Source: Enterococcus faecium (GTDB lineage: Bacteria; Bacillota; Bacilli; Lactobacillales; Enterococcaceae). From it: 64,000 nt of DNA. The notes under the pieces were generated by a model. The model searched no databases, was not told the origin of the DNA, and saw only the letters and a list, made by a program, of their open reading frames with translations. The DNA lies in assembly GCF_029023785.1 (NCBI RefSeq), contig NZ_CP118955.1:2407001-2471000 (forward strand), in the 5' to 3' direction. This document shows positions 36,294 to 45,156 of this stretch, piece by piece. The first letter of the stretch is position 1. Each line of letters opens with the position of its first letter. A program made the translations under genes and the position numbers.

Positions 36294-36603
36294 GTTTACA
36301 TTGCTGACTATTTTAGGTTGTACTTTAGCAACTTGGCTTTCTAGGGTCCTACCATTTGTCTTACTGAAAAAATTCGATTTACCGCAACCGTTGCTTGAGT
36401 ATTTAAGTTTTGTCCCGATCGTCATTATGTCTGCTTTATGGTTCAGCAGTCTATTTACCCAAAATATCGGACATCTGCCGCAGATCAATCTCGAAAATGC
36501 TTTGGCTTCAGTTCCTACACTTTTAGCTGCTATTCTTTCAAAAAGCTTATTGGTGATCGTCTTGGCAGGAATTCTTTCCCTTTCGTTGATTCGCTTATTA
36601 TAA
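36280..36603 (+). CDS. azlD: AzlD family branched-chain amino acid exporter, small subunit
   Basis: The 107-residue protein has three to four hydrophobic helices and the AzlD pattern LGCTLATWLSRVLPFVLLKK, LEYLSFVPIVIMSALWFSSL and ALASVPTLLAAILS. The ATG at 36280 lies inside the end of azlC behind GGGGGTG, so the two subunits are translationally coupled. The frame's earlier ATG at 36250 is less likely. A clear terminator follows. Confidence 0.9.
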   Translation: MPSFEFTLLTILGCTLATWLSRVLPFVLLKKFDLPQPLLEYLSFVPIVIMSALWFSSLFTQNIGHLPQINLENALASVPTLLAAILSKSLLVIVLAGILSLSLIRLL

Positions 36604-36610
36604 ATAAAAA

Positions 36611-36654
36611 AACAAGAGCTTATGGCAAATTACTGTCATGCGCTCTTGTTTTTA
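36611..36654 (+). terminator. Terminator after azlCD
   Basis: AACAAGAGC and GCTCTTGTT form a 9-bp stem around a 22-base loop that can pair further, followed by TTTATC and preceded by an A-tract. It also faces the convergent oxidoreductase gene. Confidence 0.7.
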
Positions 36655-36691
36655 TCAAAGTCAAATAAGAAAAAAATCGGCGTATTCTTGC

Positions 36692-37729
36692 TTATCCGTT
36701 GAACGGACCACTAACAACGACTTTTCCTAACATATGTCCTGTTTCTACGTCTTTGGTTGCTTGTTTCAAGTTCTTCGCATTCATCCCATCTGAATAGACC
36801 TTGCTCAATGTACTGCGGATAATCCCTTCATTTGCTAAAGCAGCAATGTGCGCTAAAGCTTCTCCTTGCGTTTCGATTTCATAGTTATAGTCTGTTTTAG
36901 CGAACATATACTCCCAGTCGAAGCTGATAGATTGGTTTTTCCAAACACCTATATCTAACGGCTCTTTGATCCCTACGATCGTTCCCACATGTCCAAATGG
37001 TCGGACAAGGTGCTTGATTTGATCAAAGTAGCGGGTAATATCGAATAATACAGCGACATACTCTACTTGATCGATTCCTAATTCACGAAAACTTTTACTT
37101 AAGTCGTGATGATAATCGATTGGATAGTCTACACCTGTTTTTTTCAGCCATTCAAAATTCTTCGGACTTGCAGTCGCGTAGACTTCTAGGCCAGCCCAAT
37201 GCGCTAGTTGATTCAAAATCGAACCGACGCCCCCGGATCCGTTGATCACTAAGATTTTTTTCCCGCGATTGGCATTTTCTTCTGGAGTTAGACCAAATTT
37301 TTCAAATAACAATTCATAAGCGGTCAATGAGGTCAACGGCAAGGCTGCAGCTTCTTCATCTGAAAGATTTTTTGGTGCAAGAGCGACAATACGTTCGTCA
37401 ACTAGTTGGTATTCTTGATTGCTTCCTGCTCTTGTTGTTGTACCTGCGTAAAAAACGCGATCGCCGACAGAAAATTTTTGCACTTCGTCACCTACAGCAA
37501 CAACTTTCCCGACTCCATCAAAACCTAAGATACGTAAAGCATTTCTTATCCCGTTATCTTGGCGAAGTTTCGTATCGACAGGATTAACAGATACTGCGTT
37601 GACTTTTACCAGAAGATCCCGTGAACTGGGTACAGGTATCTGTTCTTTTTCATCAATAAAGCTTTTTGGATCATCGATCGGCAACCCTTCATAAAAACCG
37701 ACTACCTTCATTAATTCCTTTTCTGACAT
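36692..37729 (-). CDS. MDR family quinone oxidoreductase (zinc-independent)
   Basis: The 345-residue protein has the GroES-like N-terminal domain (SVNPVDTKLRQDNG, RILGFDGVGKVVAVGDEVQK) and the nucleotide-binding motif LVINGSGGVGSILNQL near residue 160. The catalytic and structural zinc ligands of alcohol dehydrogenases are not visible, so it belongs to the zinc-free quinone-oxidoreductase/ZADH branch, which usually uses NADPH. The start at 37729 (MSEKELMKVVGFYEG) follows AAGGAGGAATTCGT. It stands alone, between azlCD and a repeat element. Confidence 0.88.
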   Translation of the reverse strand: MSEKELMKVVGFYEGLPIDDPKSFIDEKEQIPVPSSRDLLVKVNAVSVNPVDTKLRQDNGIRNALRILGFDGVGKVVAVGDEVQKFSVGDRVFYAGTTTRAGSNQEYQLVDERIVALAPKNLSDEEAAALPLTSLTAYELLFEKFGLTPEENANRGKKILVINGSGGVGSILNQLAHWAGLEVYATASPKNFEWLKKTGVDYPIDYHHDLSKSFRELGIDQVEYVAVLFDITRYFDQIKHLVRPFGHVGTIVGIKEPLDIGVWKNQSISFDWEYMFAKTDYNYEIETQGEALAHIAALANEGIIRSTLSKVYSDGMNAKNLKQATKDVETGHMLGKVVVSGPFNG

Positions 37730-37870
37730 ACGAATTCCTCCTTAGCTTCATCAAGTTGGAGCATCCATACAGTGTTCATTTCAATATATATAGTATGCTA
37801 TTTGTTCCACCTTTTTTATTCATCATAATTATTCTCTTACTTAAAGTAAACTATTTGCACTTTTTTGGTT

Positions 37871-38168
37871 AAAAAAGAGGTTGCGACAAGACTTTTGTCA
37901 CAACCTCTTATAAACGGTGTTCTCCTACCAACTCTTCGGTCACAAGTCAAAATATTCATCAAACATGAGAAGCTGTTTTTTGAAATTGCTCCTTGTGACT
38001 CAGAGTTAAACGGCAGGCTCACAACCTCTGATATAAACGGTGTTCAATCAACTGACCCTCGGTATTAGCTCAAAAAACGACAAAATATGAAGAGCTATTT
38101 TTGTTTGGCTGTTCTTATTACTTGATACAGGACAGCTTTTTCACGACCTCTAATTCACGGTGTTCAAG
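37871..38168. repeat. Modular palindromic repeat, module A + B/C chimera
   Basis: Head hairpin (AAGAGGTTGCGACA / TGTCACAACCTCTT, 37874-37909), then linker and a regular A module (about 37923-38020), then a second unit whose 5' arm is B type (AATCAACTGACCCTCGGTAT) and whose 3' arm is C type (GTTTGGCTGTTCTTATTACT). The switch falls at the shared apex ATATGAAGAGCTATTTTTG, so the arms of this unit do not pair. Closing CACGACCTC and a final linker lie beside the dus stop codon. Confidence 0.8.
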
Positions 38169-38175
38169 CAAGAAA

Positions 38176-39159
38176 TCATTGTTCACTGAAAAGCGTTGGA
38201 TGTTCTTTTTCAAAGGTCTCTAAGATCTCTCGTACTTCATCAGTAGATTTCGTATTCATCAACTGAACTCGCAAGTCATTTGCTCCTGGAAATCCTTTGA
38301 TATAGATTTTAAAGAAACGATGTAGTCCTGTGATGGAACGCGGGATGATTTCTGAATAATGATCTTGCAGATCTAGTTGCAGACGAAGTAGTCCGATCAG
38401 TTCTTTTTCTGTATGTTCCCTCGGGTCTTTTTCAAATGCATAAGGATTCTTGAAAATCCCTCGGCCAATCATGATGCCATCAACGCCATATTTCTCGGCC
38501 AATTCTTCTCCTGTCTGGCGATCGGGGATATCTCCATTGATCGTGATTAGTGTTTGTGGAGCGATTTGGTCACGTAAAGCAATGATTTTAGGAATGACTT
38601 CCCAATGTGCATCTACTTTACTCATCTCTTTACGCGTACGCAAATGGACAGAAAGATTGGCTATATCTTGATGAAGTAGGTGACTGATCCATTCTTCCAT
38701 CTCAGACATTTCCGTATAGCCGATACGCGTCTTGACGCTGACAGGCAAACCGCCAGCTTTAGCTGCTTCAATCAATTGTGCCGCTACTTCTGGACGAAGG
38801 ATCAAGCCACTGCCTTTTCCACGTTCTGCTACATTAGGGACTGGGCAGCCCATGTTGATATCGATTCCTTGGAAGCCCATTTCTGCCATAGCAATGCTCA
38901 TTTCTCTAAAAAATTCTGGCTTGTCTCCCCAAATATGGGCAACCATCGGCTGTTCATCTTCTGTAAATGTTAATCTTCCTCGTACACTGTCTTTTCCATC
39001 TGGATGACAGAAACTGTCTGAGTTTGTAAACTCAGTAAAGAAGACATCCGGTGCTGCTGCATGCTTTACGACATGGCGAAATACAACATCTGTTACATCT
39101 TCCATTGGTGCTAAAACAAAAAAAGGCTTTGGCAGCTCTTTCCAAAAATTAGTAGTCAT
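38176..39159 (-). CDS. dus: tRNA-dihydrouridine synthase
   Basis: The 327-residue FMN enzyme has the N-terminal [19 protein letters not shown], the catalytic cysteine in [20 protein letters not shown], the SVKTRIGY strand and [14 protein letters not shown], with a C-terminal helical tRNA-binding domain. It reduces uridine in tRNA D-loops. It is a single-gene unit flanked by repeat elements on both sides. Which Dus subfamily and which tRNA positions cannot be read from this alone. Confidence 0.93.
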   Translation of the reverse strand: MTTNFWKELPKPFFVLAPMEDVTDVVFRHVVKHAAAPDVFFTEFTNSDSFCHPDGKDSVRGRLTFTEDEQPMVAHIWGDKPEFFREMSIAMAEMGFQGIDINMGCPVPNVAERGKGSGLILRPEVAAQLIEAAKAGGLPVSVKTRIGYTEMSEMEEWISHLLHQDIANLSVHLRTRKEMSKVDAHWEVIPKIIALRDQIAPQTLITINGDIPDRQTGEELAEKYGVDGIMIGRGIFKNPYAFEKDPREHTEKELIGLLRLQLDLQDHYSEIIPRSITGLHRFFKIYIKGFPGANDLRVQLMNTKSTDEVREILETFEKEHPTLFSEQ

Positions 39160-39287
39160 TTATTTGTTACTCTCCATTCTATCAAGCAGTGAAGTCGCAA
39201 TCTTTCTCAAAAACATTGTCATTATACTAGGAAACAAAAAAAGAAGCAAAGTGAACAGCTTAAAAGATGTTTCTGATTGAGCAAAAA

Positions 39288-39449
39288 AAAGACTGTGACA
39301 AAAATCTTATCACAGTCCATTTTCCGGAATAAATGGTGTTCAATCAGCTGACCCTCGGTATTCGCTCAAAAAACAACAAAATATGAGGAACTATTTTCCC
39401 GTTTGTTTCTCTAATACTCAGGTCAAAACGCTGATTTCACAACCTCTTT
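39288..39449. repeat. Modular palindromic repeat, head + module B
   Basis: A head hairpin (AAGACTGTGACA / TATCACAGTC, 39288-39318) and linker ATAAATGGTGTTC precede a single B module at about 39340-39435 whose outer stem AATCAGC/GCTGATT and TGACC/GGTCA are intact, with one mismatch in GTATTCG against CTAATAC. It closes with CACAACCTC immediately before the stop of the ABC permease gene. Confidence 0.8.
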
Positions 39450-39450
39450 T

Positions 39451-40221
39451 CTAACTTCTCAATCCTCTTCCTTTATTGATCAAATACCAAGTAACGGCGT
39501 ACAAAACAACGATGAATAACACAAGTACGATCATCGATGTTGCTACTGGCACATCGATCGTTCCAAGGAATCCGTAACGGAAACCGGAGATCATATAAAC
39601 GATCGGATTGACTTTTGAAACAGCTTGCCAAAAGGGCGGTAACATAGAGATGGCATAGAAAACGCCACCTAGATAAGTTAACGGCTGCAAGACAAATGTA
39701 GGCACGATCGATACATCATCATAAGACTGAGCAAAAATCCCGTTGAGCAGTCCTGCTAATGAAAACAAGATTGCCGTCATCAATAATGTAATGATTACCA
39801 TGAACCATGAATACACATGAAGTGGTACAAAGAACAAGGAAATGATCGTTACGAGAGAGCCGACGAGAATACTGCGACCCACACCACCAATCACAAAGCC
39901 CCAAATAATCACATGCGTAGGAACAGGTGCTACCAAGATTTCTTCGATATTTTTCTGAAATTTTTGAGAGAAGAAGGACGAAGAAACATTGGCATACGAA
40001 CTAGTGATAGCAGACATCATAATCAAACCAGGAACGATGAATTCCATATATGAAAAACCACCCATGTCACCGATCCGCCCACCGATCATTTTTCCGAAAA
40101 TAACAAAATACAAGGATGTCGTGATCACTGGCGGAACCAGTGTTTGGACCCATATACGCAAATAGCGGTTCGTTTCCTTGATAGCTAAACTTTTTAATGC
40201 AGTAAAATAAAGATTAAACAT
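39451..40221 (-). CDS. ABC-2 type exporter permease
   Basis: The 256-residue protein has six predicted membrane helices and the ABC-2 features LRIWVQTLVPPVITTSLYFV near the start and a late PFWQAVSKVNPIVYMISGFR region. Similarity is to the YadH/NodJ-like group, which export polysaccharides, lipids or drugs; the substrate is not identifiable. It overlaps the ATPase gene upstream by 8 bases, forming a two-gene transporter operon. Confidence 0.88.
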   Translation of the reverse strand: MFNLYFTALKSLAIKETNRYLRIWVQTLVPPVITTSLYFVIFGKMIGGRIGDMGGFSYMEFIVPGLIMMSAITSSYANVSSSFFSQKFQKNIEEILVAPVPTHVIIWGFVIGGVGRSILVGSLVTIISLFFVPLHVYSWFMVIITLLMTAILFSLAGLLNGIFAQSYDDVSIVPTFVLQPLTYLGGVFYAISMLPPFWQAVSKVNPIVYMISGFRYGFLGTIDVPVATSMIVLVLFIVVLYAVTWYLINKGRGLRS

Positions 40222-41149
40222 TTTTCTCCTCCGTATGATTATTTTCTTCTGTGATTTTCAAGAACAGTTCTTCTAAACGATTCGACTTATTCCTCATAGA
40301 AAGAACTTTGATTCCTTGTCTTGTAAGCTGATCGAAGATTCCGTTCACCCCTTGATTTCGTTCAACTTCGACAGCGATTGTCTGCTCATCTTCAAATGTA
40401 CAAGCATATCCTTCAATCACAGGTTTGGTATCATATGGCGCTAAATCAAAGATAAATGTTTCAAATTGCAGTTTTGACAGAAGCTCTTTCATACTTGTAT
40501 TCTCGATCAGTTCACCCGATTGGATGATTCCGATGTTGCGACAAAGCATTTCAGCTTCTTCTAGATAATGCGTCGTCAAAATGATCGTTGTACCATTTTC
40601 GTTCAATTCTCGTAGAAACTCCCACATCTCGCGTCTCAACTCGATGTCAACTCCTGCTGTTGGTTCATCCAAGATCAGCAAACGTGGTTCATGCATCAAT
40701 GCCCTAGCAATCATCAGTCTTCGCTTCATTCCCCCGGAAAGCATACGTGCACGGACATTTCTCTTTTCCCAAAGATTGGACTGCTTCAAATATTTTTCGC
40801 TGCGTTTCATCGCTTCTTTGCGAGAGACACCGTAGTAGCCTGCTTGATTCACGACGATTTGCTGGACCGTTTCAAAAGGGTTAAAATTGAACTCTTGTGG
40901 AACCAATCCAATCTGTTGCTTTGCTCGAACTAGATCCTTGTCCAGATCATAACCGAAGACATTCACTTTTCCAGATGTTTTATTGACTAAAGAAGTAATA
41001 ATCCCGATCGTTGTAGACTTCCCAGCTCCATTTGGCCCTAATAGCGCATAGAAATCTCCTTCTTTCACCGAAAGATCGATTCCCCGCAATGCTTCGACCC
41101 CACTTCCATAGATCTTTTTCAAATTATTTATTTCAAGCGCATTTGCCAT
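40214..41149 (-). CDS. ABC transporter ATP-binding protein (YadG-like)
   Basis: The 311-residue ATPase has Walker A GPNGAGKST at about 39-47, a Q loop in GLVPQEFNFNPF, signature LSGGMKRRL, Walker B LLILDEPTAGVD and the switch histidine in ILTTHYLEEAE. The C-terminal extension of about 80 residues is of the type found in exporters of the DrrA/CcmA group. It pairs with the permease directly downstream. No regulator gene is adjacent. Confidence 0.9.
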   Translation of the reverse strand: MANALEINNLKKIYGSGVEALRGIDLSVKEGDFYALLGPNGAGKSTTIGIITSLVNKTSGKVNVFGYDLDKDLVRAKQQIGLVPQEFNFNPFETVQQIVVNQAGYYGVSRKEAMKRSEKYLKQSNLWEKRNVRARMLSGGMKRRLMIARALMHEPRLLILDEPTAGVDIELRREMWEFLRELNENGTTIILTTHYLEEAEMLCRNIGIIQSGELIENTSMKELLSKLQFETFIFDLAPYDTKPVIEGYACTFEDEQTIAVEVERNQGVNGIFDQLTRQGIKVLSMRNKSNRLEELFLKITEENNHTEEKNV

Positions 41150-41231
41150 TTATTTCCTATCTCCTTATAGACATGATTCTTAATTGTATCATGGAATACA
41201 GCAGATGAAAAAACAACTTGGCTTCCACACA

Positions 41232-41266
41232 AAAACACACCTGCTAACAAAGAGGAGATGTGTTTT
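41232..41266 (-). terminator. Terminator after the small membrane protein
   Basis: AAAACACATCT and AGGTGTGTTTT arms on the minus strand enclose a short loop and are followed by a T-run (TTTTTGTG). It lies 30 bases past the end of the 35-residue reading frame. Confidence 0.65.
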
Positions 41267-41295
41267 CTAGTTCATGATCATCTTCGATAGAATAA

Positions 41296-41403
41296 CTATC
41301 TAAACAACTCTGGAACTTTTAAAATCATAAAAGTACCGACAGCAACTACTACGATGACATATAGAAGATCCTTATAACTGAGGTTCTTGTCTTTTTTATT
41401 CAT
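41296..41403 (-). CDS. 35-residue single-span membrane peptide, unknown function
   Basis: GGAGGAAAGCTTAAC precedes an ATG at 41403 that encodes a peptide starting MNKKDKNLSYKDLLYVIVVV and ending PELFR. A charged N-terminus is followed by one hydrophobic helix at about residues 13-30, flanked by a proline. It has its own terminator. The strong ribosome-binding site and clean membrane pattern support a real small protein. I recognise no family. Confidence 0.65.
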   Translation of the reverse strand: MNKKDKNLSYKDLLYVIVVVAVGTFMILKVPELFR

Positions 41404-41595
41404 GTTAAGCTTTCCTCCGTCCTTTTATCGAAAGCTTTTTTCTTTTATTTTAACCGAAATAAATAAAATGGAAATAGTTATTTTCAATTTCTGTTTTCGC
41501 TGTTTGTTTTACGGAGAACTTTGCCATGGAACGTGCGTCTCGTCGCTGATGCTAAGTTTTTTCGATAAAAGCTGCTAGAAGGAAGACAGCGTGGT

Positions 41596-41742
41596 TTATT
41601 TTGTATCGTCTTTTGCTAAATCTTCCAAGATCATCTGGACAGCAGACTCGTTCCCATTGAATTCTGCCACTTTTTTGGCATCAATGTACTTCTTTTGATA
41701 ATCGTCTTTTTGGACCCACGCATCATGCTTCGTTTGATAAAG
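41596..41742 (-). other. In-frame extension after the MutS-like gene
   Basis: Directly after the TAA of the MutS-like gene the same frame stays open for 48 codons (starting LYQTKHDAWVQKDDYQKKYI, ending LEDLAKDDTK) to a TAA at 41596. No start codon occurs in this frame. The composition looks protein-like, so it is either the C-terminal remnant of another gene or a lost or read-through extension of the MutS-like protein. I cannot assign it. Confidence 0.4.
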
Positions 41743-43392
41743 TTAATCAAACGGATACCACTGACGCTGTTCATCGAACAACAAACTTTCTTTTTGGGCC
41801 TGTTCAACTATGGATTTAGGATAATTCAAAACTTTCAGCAAGGCAATCGCATTTCGGGTCCTTGAAGGTCCTTCTTTTAATTTGAAATCAAAACTGATTC
41901 CTTTTCCTTCTGTTACTTGTTCTTCAAAGTGGACATTCTCACAATAATTCTTTAAAATCTCTGTCAATTCGATATCATGTGTGGCGACAAATGCTAAAGA
42001 TGGATACTCCGCAAGCCACCGAACGACTGAAGCGGAAGAAGCAATCCGTTCGATCGTATTTGTTCCTTTTAAAATCTCATCTACGAAGCAGTAGCAGCGT
42101 TCTTTGGAAGCCACTTGGTCCAGCAAACGTTTGATCGATTTGATTTCTGAAACAAAATAACTGTCGCCTTCAAATAAATCATCTTCGATTGCCATGGAAG
42201 TCAACACATGTCCAGGTTGCAGGGTAAACTGTTCTGCAATCGCTGTTTGGATCGTCTGTGCTAGAATACAGCTGATGGCTATACTTTTGACATACGTAGA
42301 TTTTCCTGATGCATTGGAACCCGTGACTAATGTATTCTTCTGCCAGTTGACTGGATTAACTACCGCTTCTTTTAACAATGGATGATAGATATCTTTCGCT
42401 GTCACACCGCCCTCAGTAAACTCTGGTCGGCAAGTGATCGGCATATAGGTGCGATAATTCAAAACGGCTGCTGCAACTTCCAATTCTCCCAGCAATTCCC
42501 ACAGCTTGATGGCTTCAGTTGAATGCTTTTCTAATTTAGTGAGAACGAAATGATAGGAGATAAATGGCAGCATGAACATGATGTTGACATATTCAAAAAT
42601 CAATTCTGCTTCACTCCCGCTCTTCATTCGAAATGAAAAACCTAATTTAGGGATGTCTCTTAATGGTTTAGTTTGCTGTTTCAGCTCTTTTTGAAGTGGT
42701 GTCGTCATTTTTGCTAACTGATTGGCGGCTGAAATCGTTGAAACCAAATAACTCATGCTATTCAGCTCTGTTTCTAGTGTTTGTTTCTTCACTAGATAAT
42801 AGACCGTATTGAATACTAAGCCACCGATTGCTAGATAGATTCCTAGTACTTGCCCTAAAAGAAGCAAACCTACACCCACCAGCGGAAGCAAGCCAAGAAA
42901 AATAAATAAACCTACGCGTCCAATCTTTTTACTTTTTCCATCCGCTAGATATTGTTTTGCAAAATTATGATCTTTTTTTCCTAAACGAGCGAATTGATAT
43001 TGGATTCTTTCTCTCAGTTGAGGATTTTCCTGATAAAAAGCAATTAGTTTTTCTAACTGATAATCTTCTCCAAAATCAAAGCTACGTAAACGCTGATACA
43101 ACGCTTCTGAACCTACACTAGAATAGGTACTGTTGATCCCTTCAAATACTTCGAACATATCCAAGTCATACCAAGTAAGATCGTCGATTTCACTATCCCA
43201 TGAACGGAATTTTTTCTCCGTGAGCCACGCATCCTTCAAACTTTCTTCTTTATCAAATCTCGGTTGATAAGGAATTTTTCCCCAATTACTACGAACTGTT
43301 TCCTTTACTTTCAAACGTGAAAAAATGTCTAAAACAACTAATAAAATAACAACTGCAATAATAATTAAAACGATAAATTCTCTTTGGCCCAT
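41743..43392 (-). CDS. Membrane-anchored MutS-like ATPase
   Basis: The 549-residue protein starts with a transmembrane helix (about 5-24) and has two more hydrophobic spans near 160-205, then a MutS core and ATPase domain: Walker A VTGSNASGKSTYVKS near residue 355, FVDEILKGTNTIERI for Walker B and signature, and AFVATHDIEL. It lacks the DNA-binding mismatch domain of MutS and the Smr domain of MutS2. Its role is unknown; a membrane-located DNA or nucleotide-dependent function is possible. Its stop codon is followed by an open extension in the same frame. Confidence 0.85.
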   Translation of the reverse strand: MGQREFIVLIIIAVVILLVVLDIFSRLKVKETVRSNWGKIPYQPRFDKEESLKDAWLTEKKFRSWDSEIDDLTWYDLDMFEVFEGINSTYSSVGSEALYQRLRSFDFGEDYQLEKLIAFYQENPQLRERIQYQFARLGKKDHNFAKQYLADGKSKKIGRVGLFIFLGLLPLVGVGLLLLGQVLGIYLAIGGLVFNTVYYLVKKQTLETELNSMSYLVSTISAANQLAKMTTPLQKELKQQTKPLRDIPKLGFSFRMKSGSEAELIFEYVNIMFMLPFISYHFVLTKLEKHSTEAIKLWELLGELEVAAAVLNYRTYMPITCRPEFTEGGVTAKDIYHPLLKEAVVNPVNWQKNTLVTGSNASGKSTYVKSIAISCILAQTIQTAIAEQFTLQPGHVLTSMAIEDDLFEGDSYFVSEIKSIKRLLDQVASKERCYCFVDEILKGTNTIERIASSASVVRWLAEYPSLAFVATHDIELTEILKNYCENVHFEEQVTEGKGISFDFKLKEGPSRTRNAIALLKVLNYPKSIVEQAQKESLLFDEQRQWYPFD

Positions 43393-43505
43393 ATCCCTCT
43401 CCGTTCCTTGATTTGTTAGTTTTAGTATAGCACTGTTGCGCTATTTGAAAAGGGGGTACAAAAATAACTGTCTTCGTTACCTAATTCGTATCAATCACAC
43501 CAAAA

Positions 43506-43538
43506 TAAAAACACCTTCCAAAAAAGAAGATGTCTTTA
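43506..43538 (-). terminator. Terminator after the histidine kinase gene
   Basis: On the minus strand AAAGACATCTTC and GGAAGGTGTTTTT pair imperfectly around a T-rich loop and are followed by ATTTTGG. It lies about 50 bases past the end of the kinase gene. Confidence 0.5.
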
Positions 43539-43586
43539 AAACGAGATACAATTTTTTGTCATTCACTTCAGGTAAATTAGAGCCAA

Positions 43587-44483
43587 TTAAACCCTCCGCA
43601 ACTTGACGGAGATGGAGAAGATGCCCCCGTCTAATCTAGCGGTCATCTCTCCTCCCATTCCTTCCACCAATTTTTTTGACAGGTAAAGCCCGATTCCACT
43701 AGATTCCGTATTTGTGCGGCTGGTATTTTCGGTATAAAAACGCTGGAAGACTTTTTCAACAGAGGTTTGCGCTCCTGGTTTGATAGGATTGGCCACTGTT
43801 AATCGAATGAATGAATCCTCTTTTGAAAATGTCACCTTTGCTTGTCCATCTGCATAACGCAATAAATTCTGTATGATATTTTGCAGCACTCGCAGCAACA
43901 TGAGCGGATCTGCTAATACAGTTGTATTTATCGAGTGTTCAGCGAACGCTACCTCGATATTTTTCTCAGAAAATTGTTCATAAAAAGAGAAAAATACTTC
44001 TTCCACCTCTTTAGAAAAAGAAAGCGTATGGAGATCCATTTCTTTTTGCTTCGTCTCTATTCGAGCAAGATCATAAAACTGATCCGTCATACTGAGTAAT
44101 CTTGCAACAGATTGTTTGATGATCGTTAAATACTTCTCCCGTTTCTCCGTATCCTCTACCTGTTCCAGTAATTGTACATAACCGTTAATAGCAGTCAAAG
44201 GAGTTCTGAGATCATGAGAAAGGCCGACGATCGATAGTCTGATGTTTTCTTCCATTTCTTGAAATGCTTGTCCTTTTTGTTCATTTTCATCCACCCATGT
44301 ATTCAGTGCATCTACTAGGTCCATTAGATTCTTTTCTCGAAATTCGACTGAAAGACGACCACCATATTCTTGTCGTTCAGAAAGAGTGGCGATTTTCTTA
44401 GTTAATCTCTTGATTTCCCTTTGCAGGAAGAAAATAAAACTTCCCATAAAGATAACAACGAGAAGCAACAGCCACTTAATCAA
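43587..44483 (-). CDS. Two-component sensor histidine kinase
   Basis: The 298-residue protein has one N-terminal membrane helix (KWLLLLVVIFMGSFIFFLQR), no extracellular sensor domain, a DHp domain with the phospho-histidine in VGLSHDLRTPLTAINGYVQL, an N box (LRVLQNIIQNLLRYADG) and a G box (ESSGIGLYLSKKLVEGMGGE). Such short intramembrane-type kinases often sense antimicrobial peptides or receive the signal from an ABC partner. GGGGAGTGGGG places the start at a TTG (44483) that overlaps the response regulator by 8 bases; the longer frame to 44525 is unlikely. Confidence 0.87.
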   Translation of the reverse strand: MIKWLLLLVVIFMGSFIFFLQREIKRLTKKIATLSERQEYGGRLSVEFREKNLMDLVDALNTWVDENEQKGQAFQEMEENIRLSIVGLSHDLRTPLTAINGYVQLLEQVEDTEKREKYLTIIKQSVARLLSMTDQFYDLARIETKQKEMDLHTLSFSKEVEEVFFSFYEQFSEKNIEVAFAEHSINTTVLADPLMLLRVLQNIIQNLLRYADGQAKVTFSKEDSFIRLTVANPIKPGAQTSVEKVFQRFYTENTSRTNTESSGIGLYLSKKLVEGMGGEMTARLDGGIFSISVKLRRV

Positions 44484-45156
44484 ATCTAAACCCCACTCCC
44501 CACACCGTATGAATATACACAGCATGTGCCTTTGCTAGTTTCCCTCGAAGATTGGAAATATGCATATTCACTGTTTTCTCACTATCAAAATATGGTTCTT
44601 GCCAAACTGTTTCATAAAGATTTGCTCGCGAAAATACTTTTTTCGGATGTTCTAAAAAAAGCTTCAGCAGATCGAATTCTCTTCCTGTCAAATGGACAGC
44701 CACACCATTCACATTTACATCCCTCGACTCTTTGTCCAGTAAGATTTCCTTGTAATAGATGCGTTGCGACAGATCTTTTACTTGGACAGAAGTCTGATGA
44801 CGAAGTTGGATGCCGATTCGTAACAACAGTTCTTCGATATCAAATGGTTTCGTCACATAGTCATCCGCTCCTGCTGCCAACAAGGAAACTTTATCTCTTT
44901 GATCGCTTTTTGCTGAAAGAACGATGATCGGAACATTCGATGTCTGTCGGATTTCTGCTAACAATGCTTCACCTGAAAGCCCTGGAAGCATGAGATCTAG
45001 AAGGATCAAATCGACAGGATATGTGCTTAACAATAATTTTCCTTCCGTACCTGAATAAGCATCAAGAAGTTTGTATCTCTGTTCAAGAACCTCCTCCAGT
45101 AAAGAATGAACAGCTTCATCGTCTTCGATAATCAAAATAGTTTCCAGCAGGAACAC
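44476..45156 (-). CDS. OmpR/PhoB family response regulator
   Basis: The 226-residue protein has a receiver domain (ILIIEDDEAVHSLLEEVLEQ, phospho-aspartate in VDLILLDLMLPGLSG, VPIIVLSAKSD, DDYVTKPFD) and a winged-helix output domain (VHLTGREFDLLKLFLEHPKK ... NMHISNLRGKLAKA). It presumably controls the exporter genes in front of it. The exact start is uncertain: the frame opens at a GTG (45156) 1 base after the permease stop, and CTG or TTG codons follow closely. It is third of four genes in the operon. Confidence 0.9.
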   Translation of the reverse strand: MFLLETILIIEDDEAVHSLLEEVLEQRYKLLDAYSGTEGKLLLSTYPVDLILLDLMLPGLSGEALLAEIRQTSNVPIIVLSAKSDQRDKVSLLAAGADDYVTKPFDIEELLLRIGIQLRHQTSVQVKDLSQRIYYKEILLDKESRDVNVNGVAVHLTGREFDLLKLFLEHPKKVFSRANLYETVWQEPYFDSEKTVNMHISNLRGKLAKAHAVYIHTVWGVGFRFD

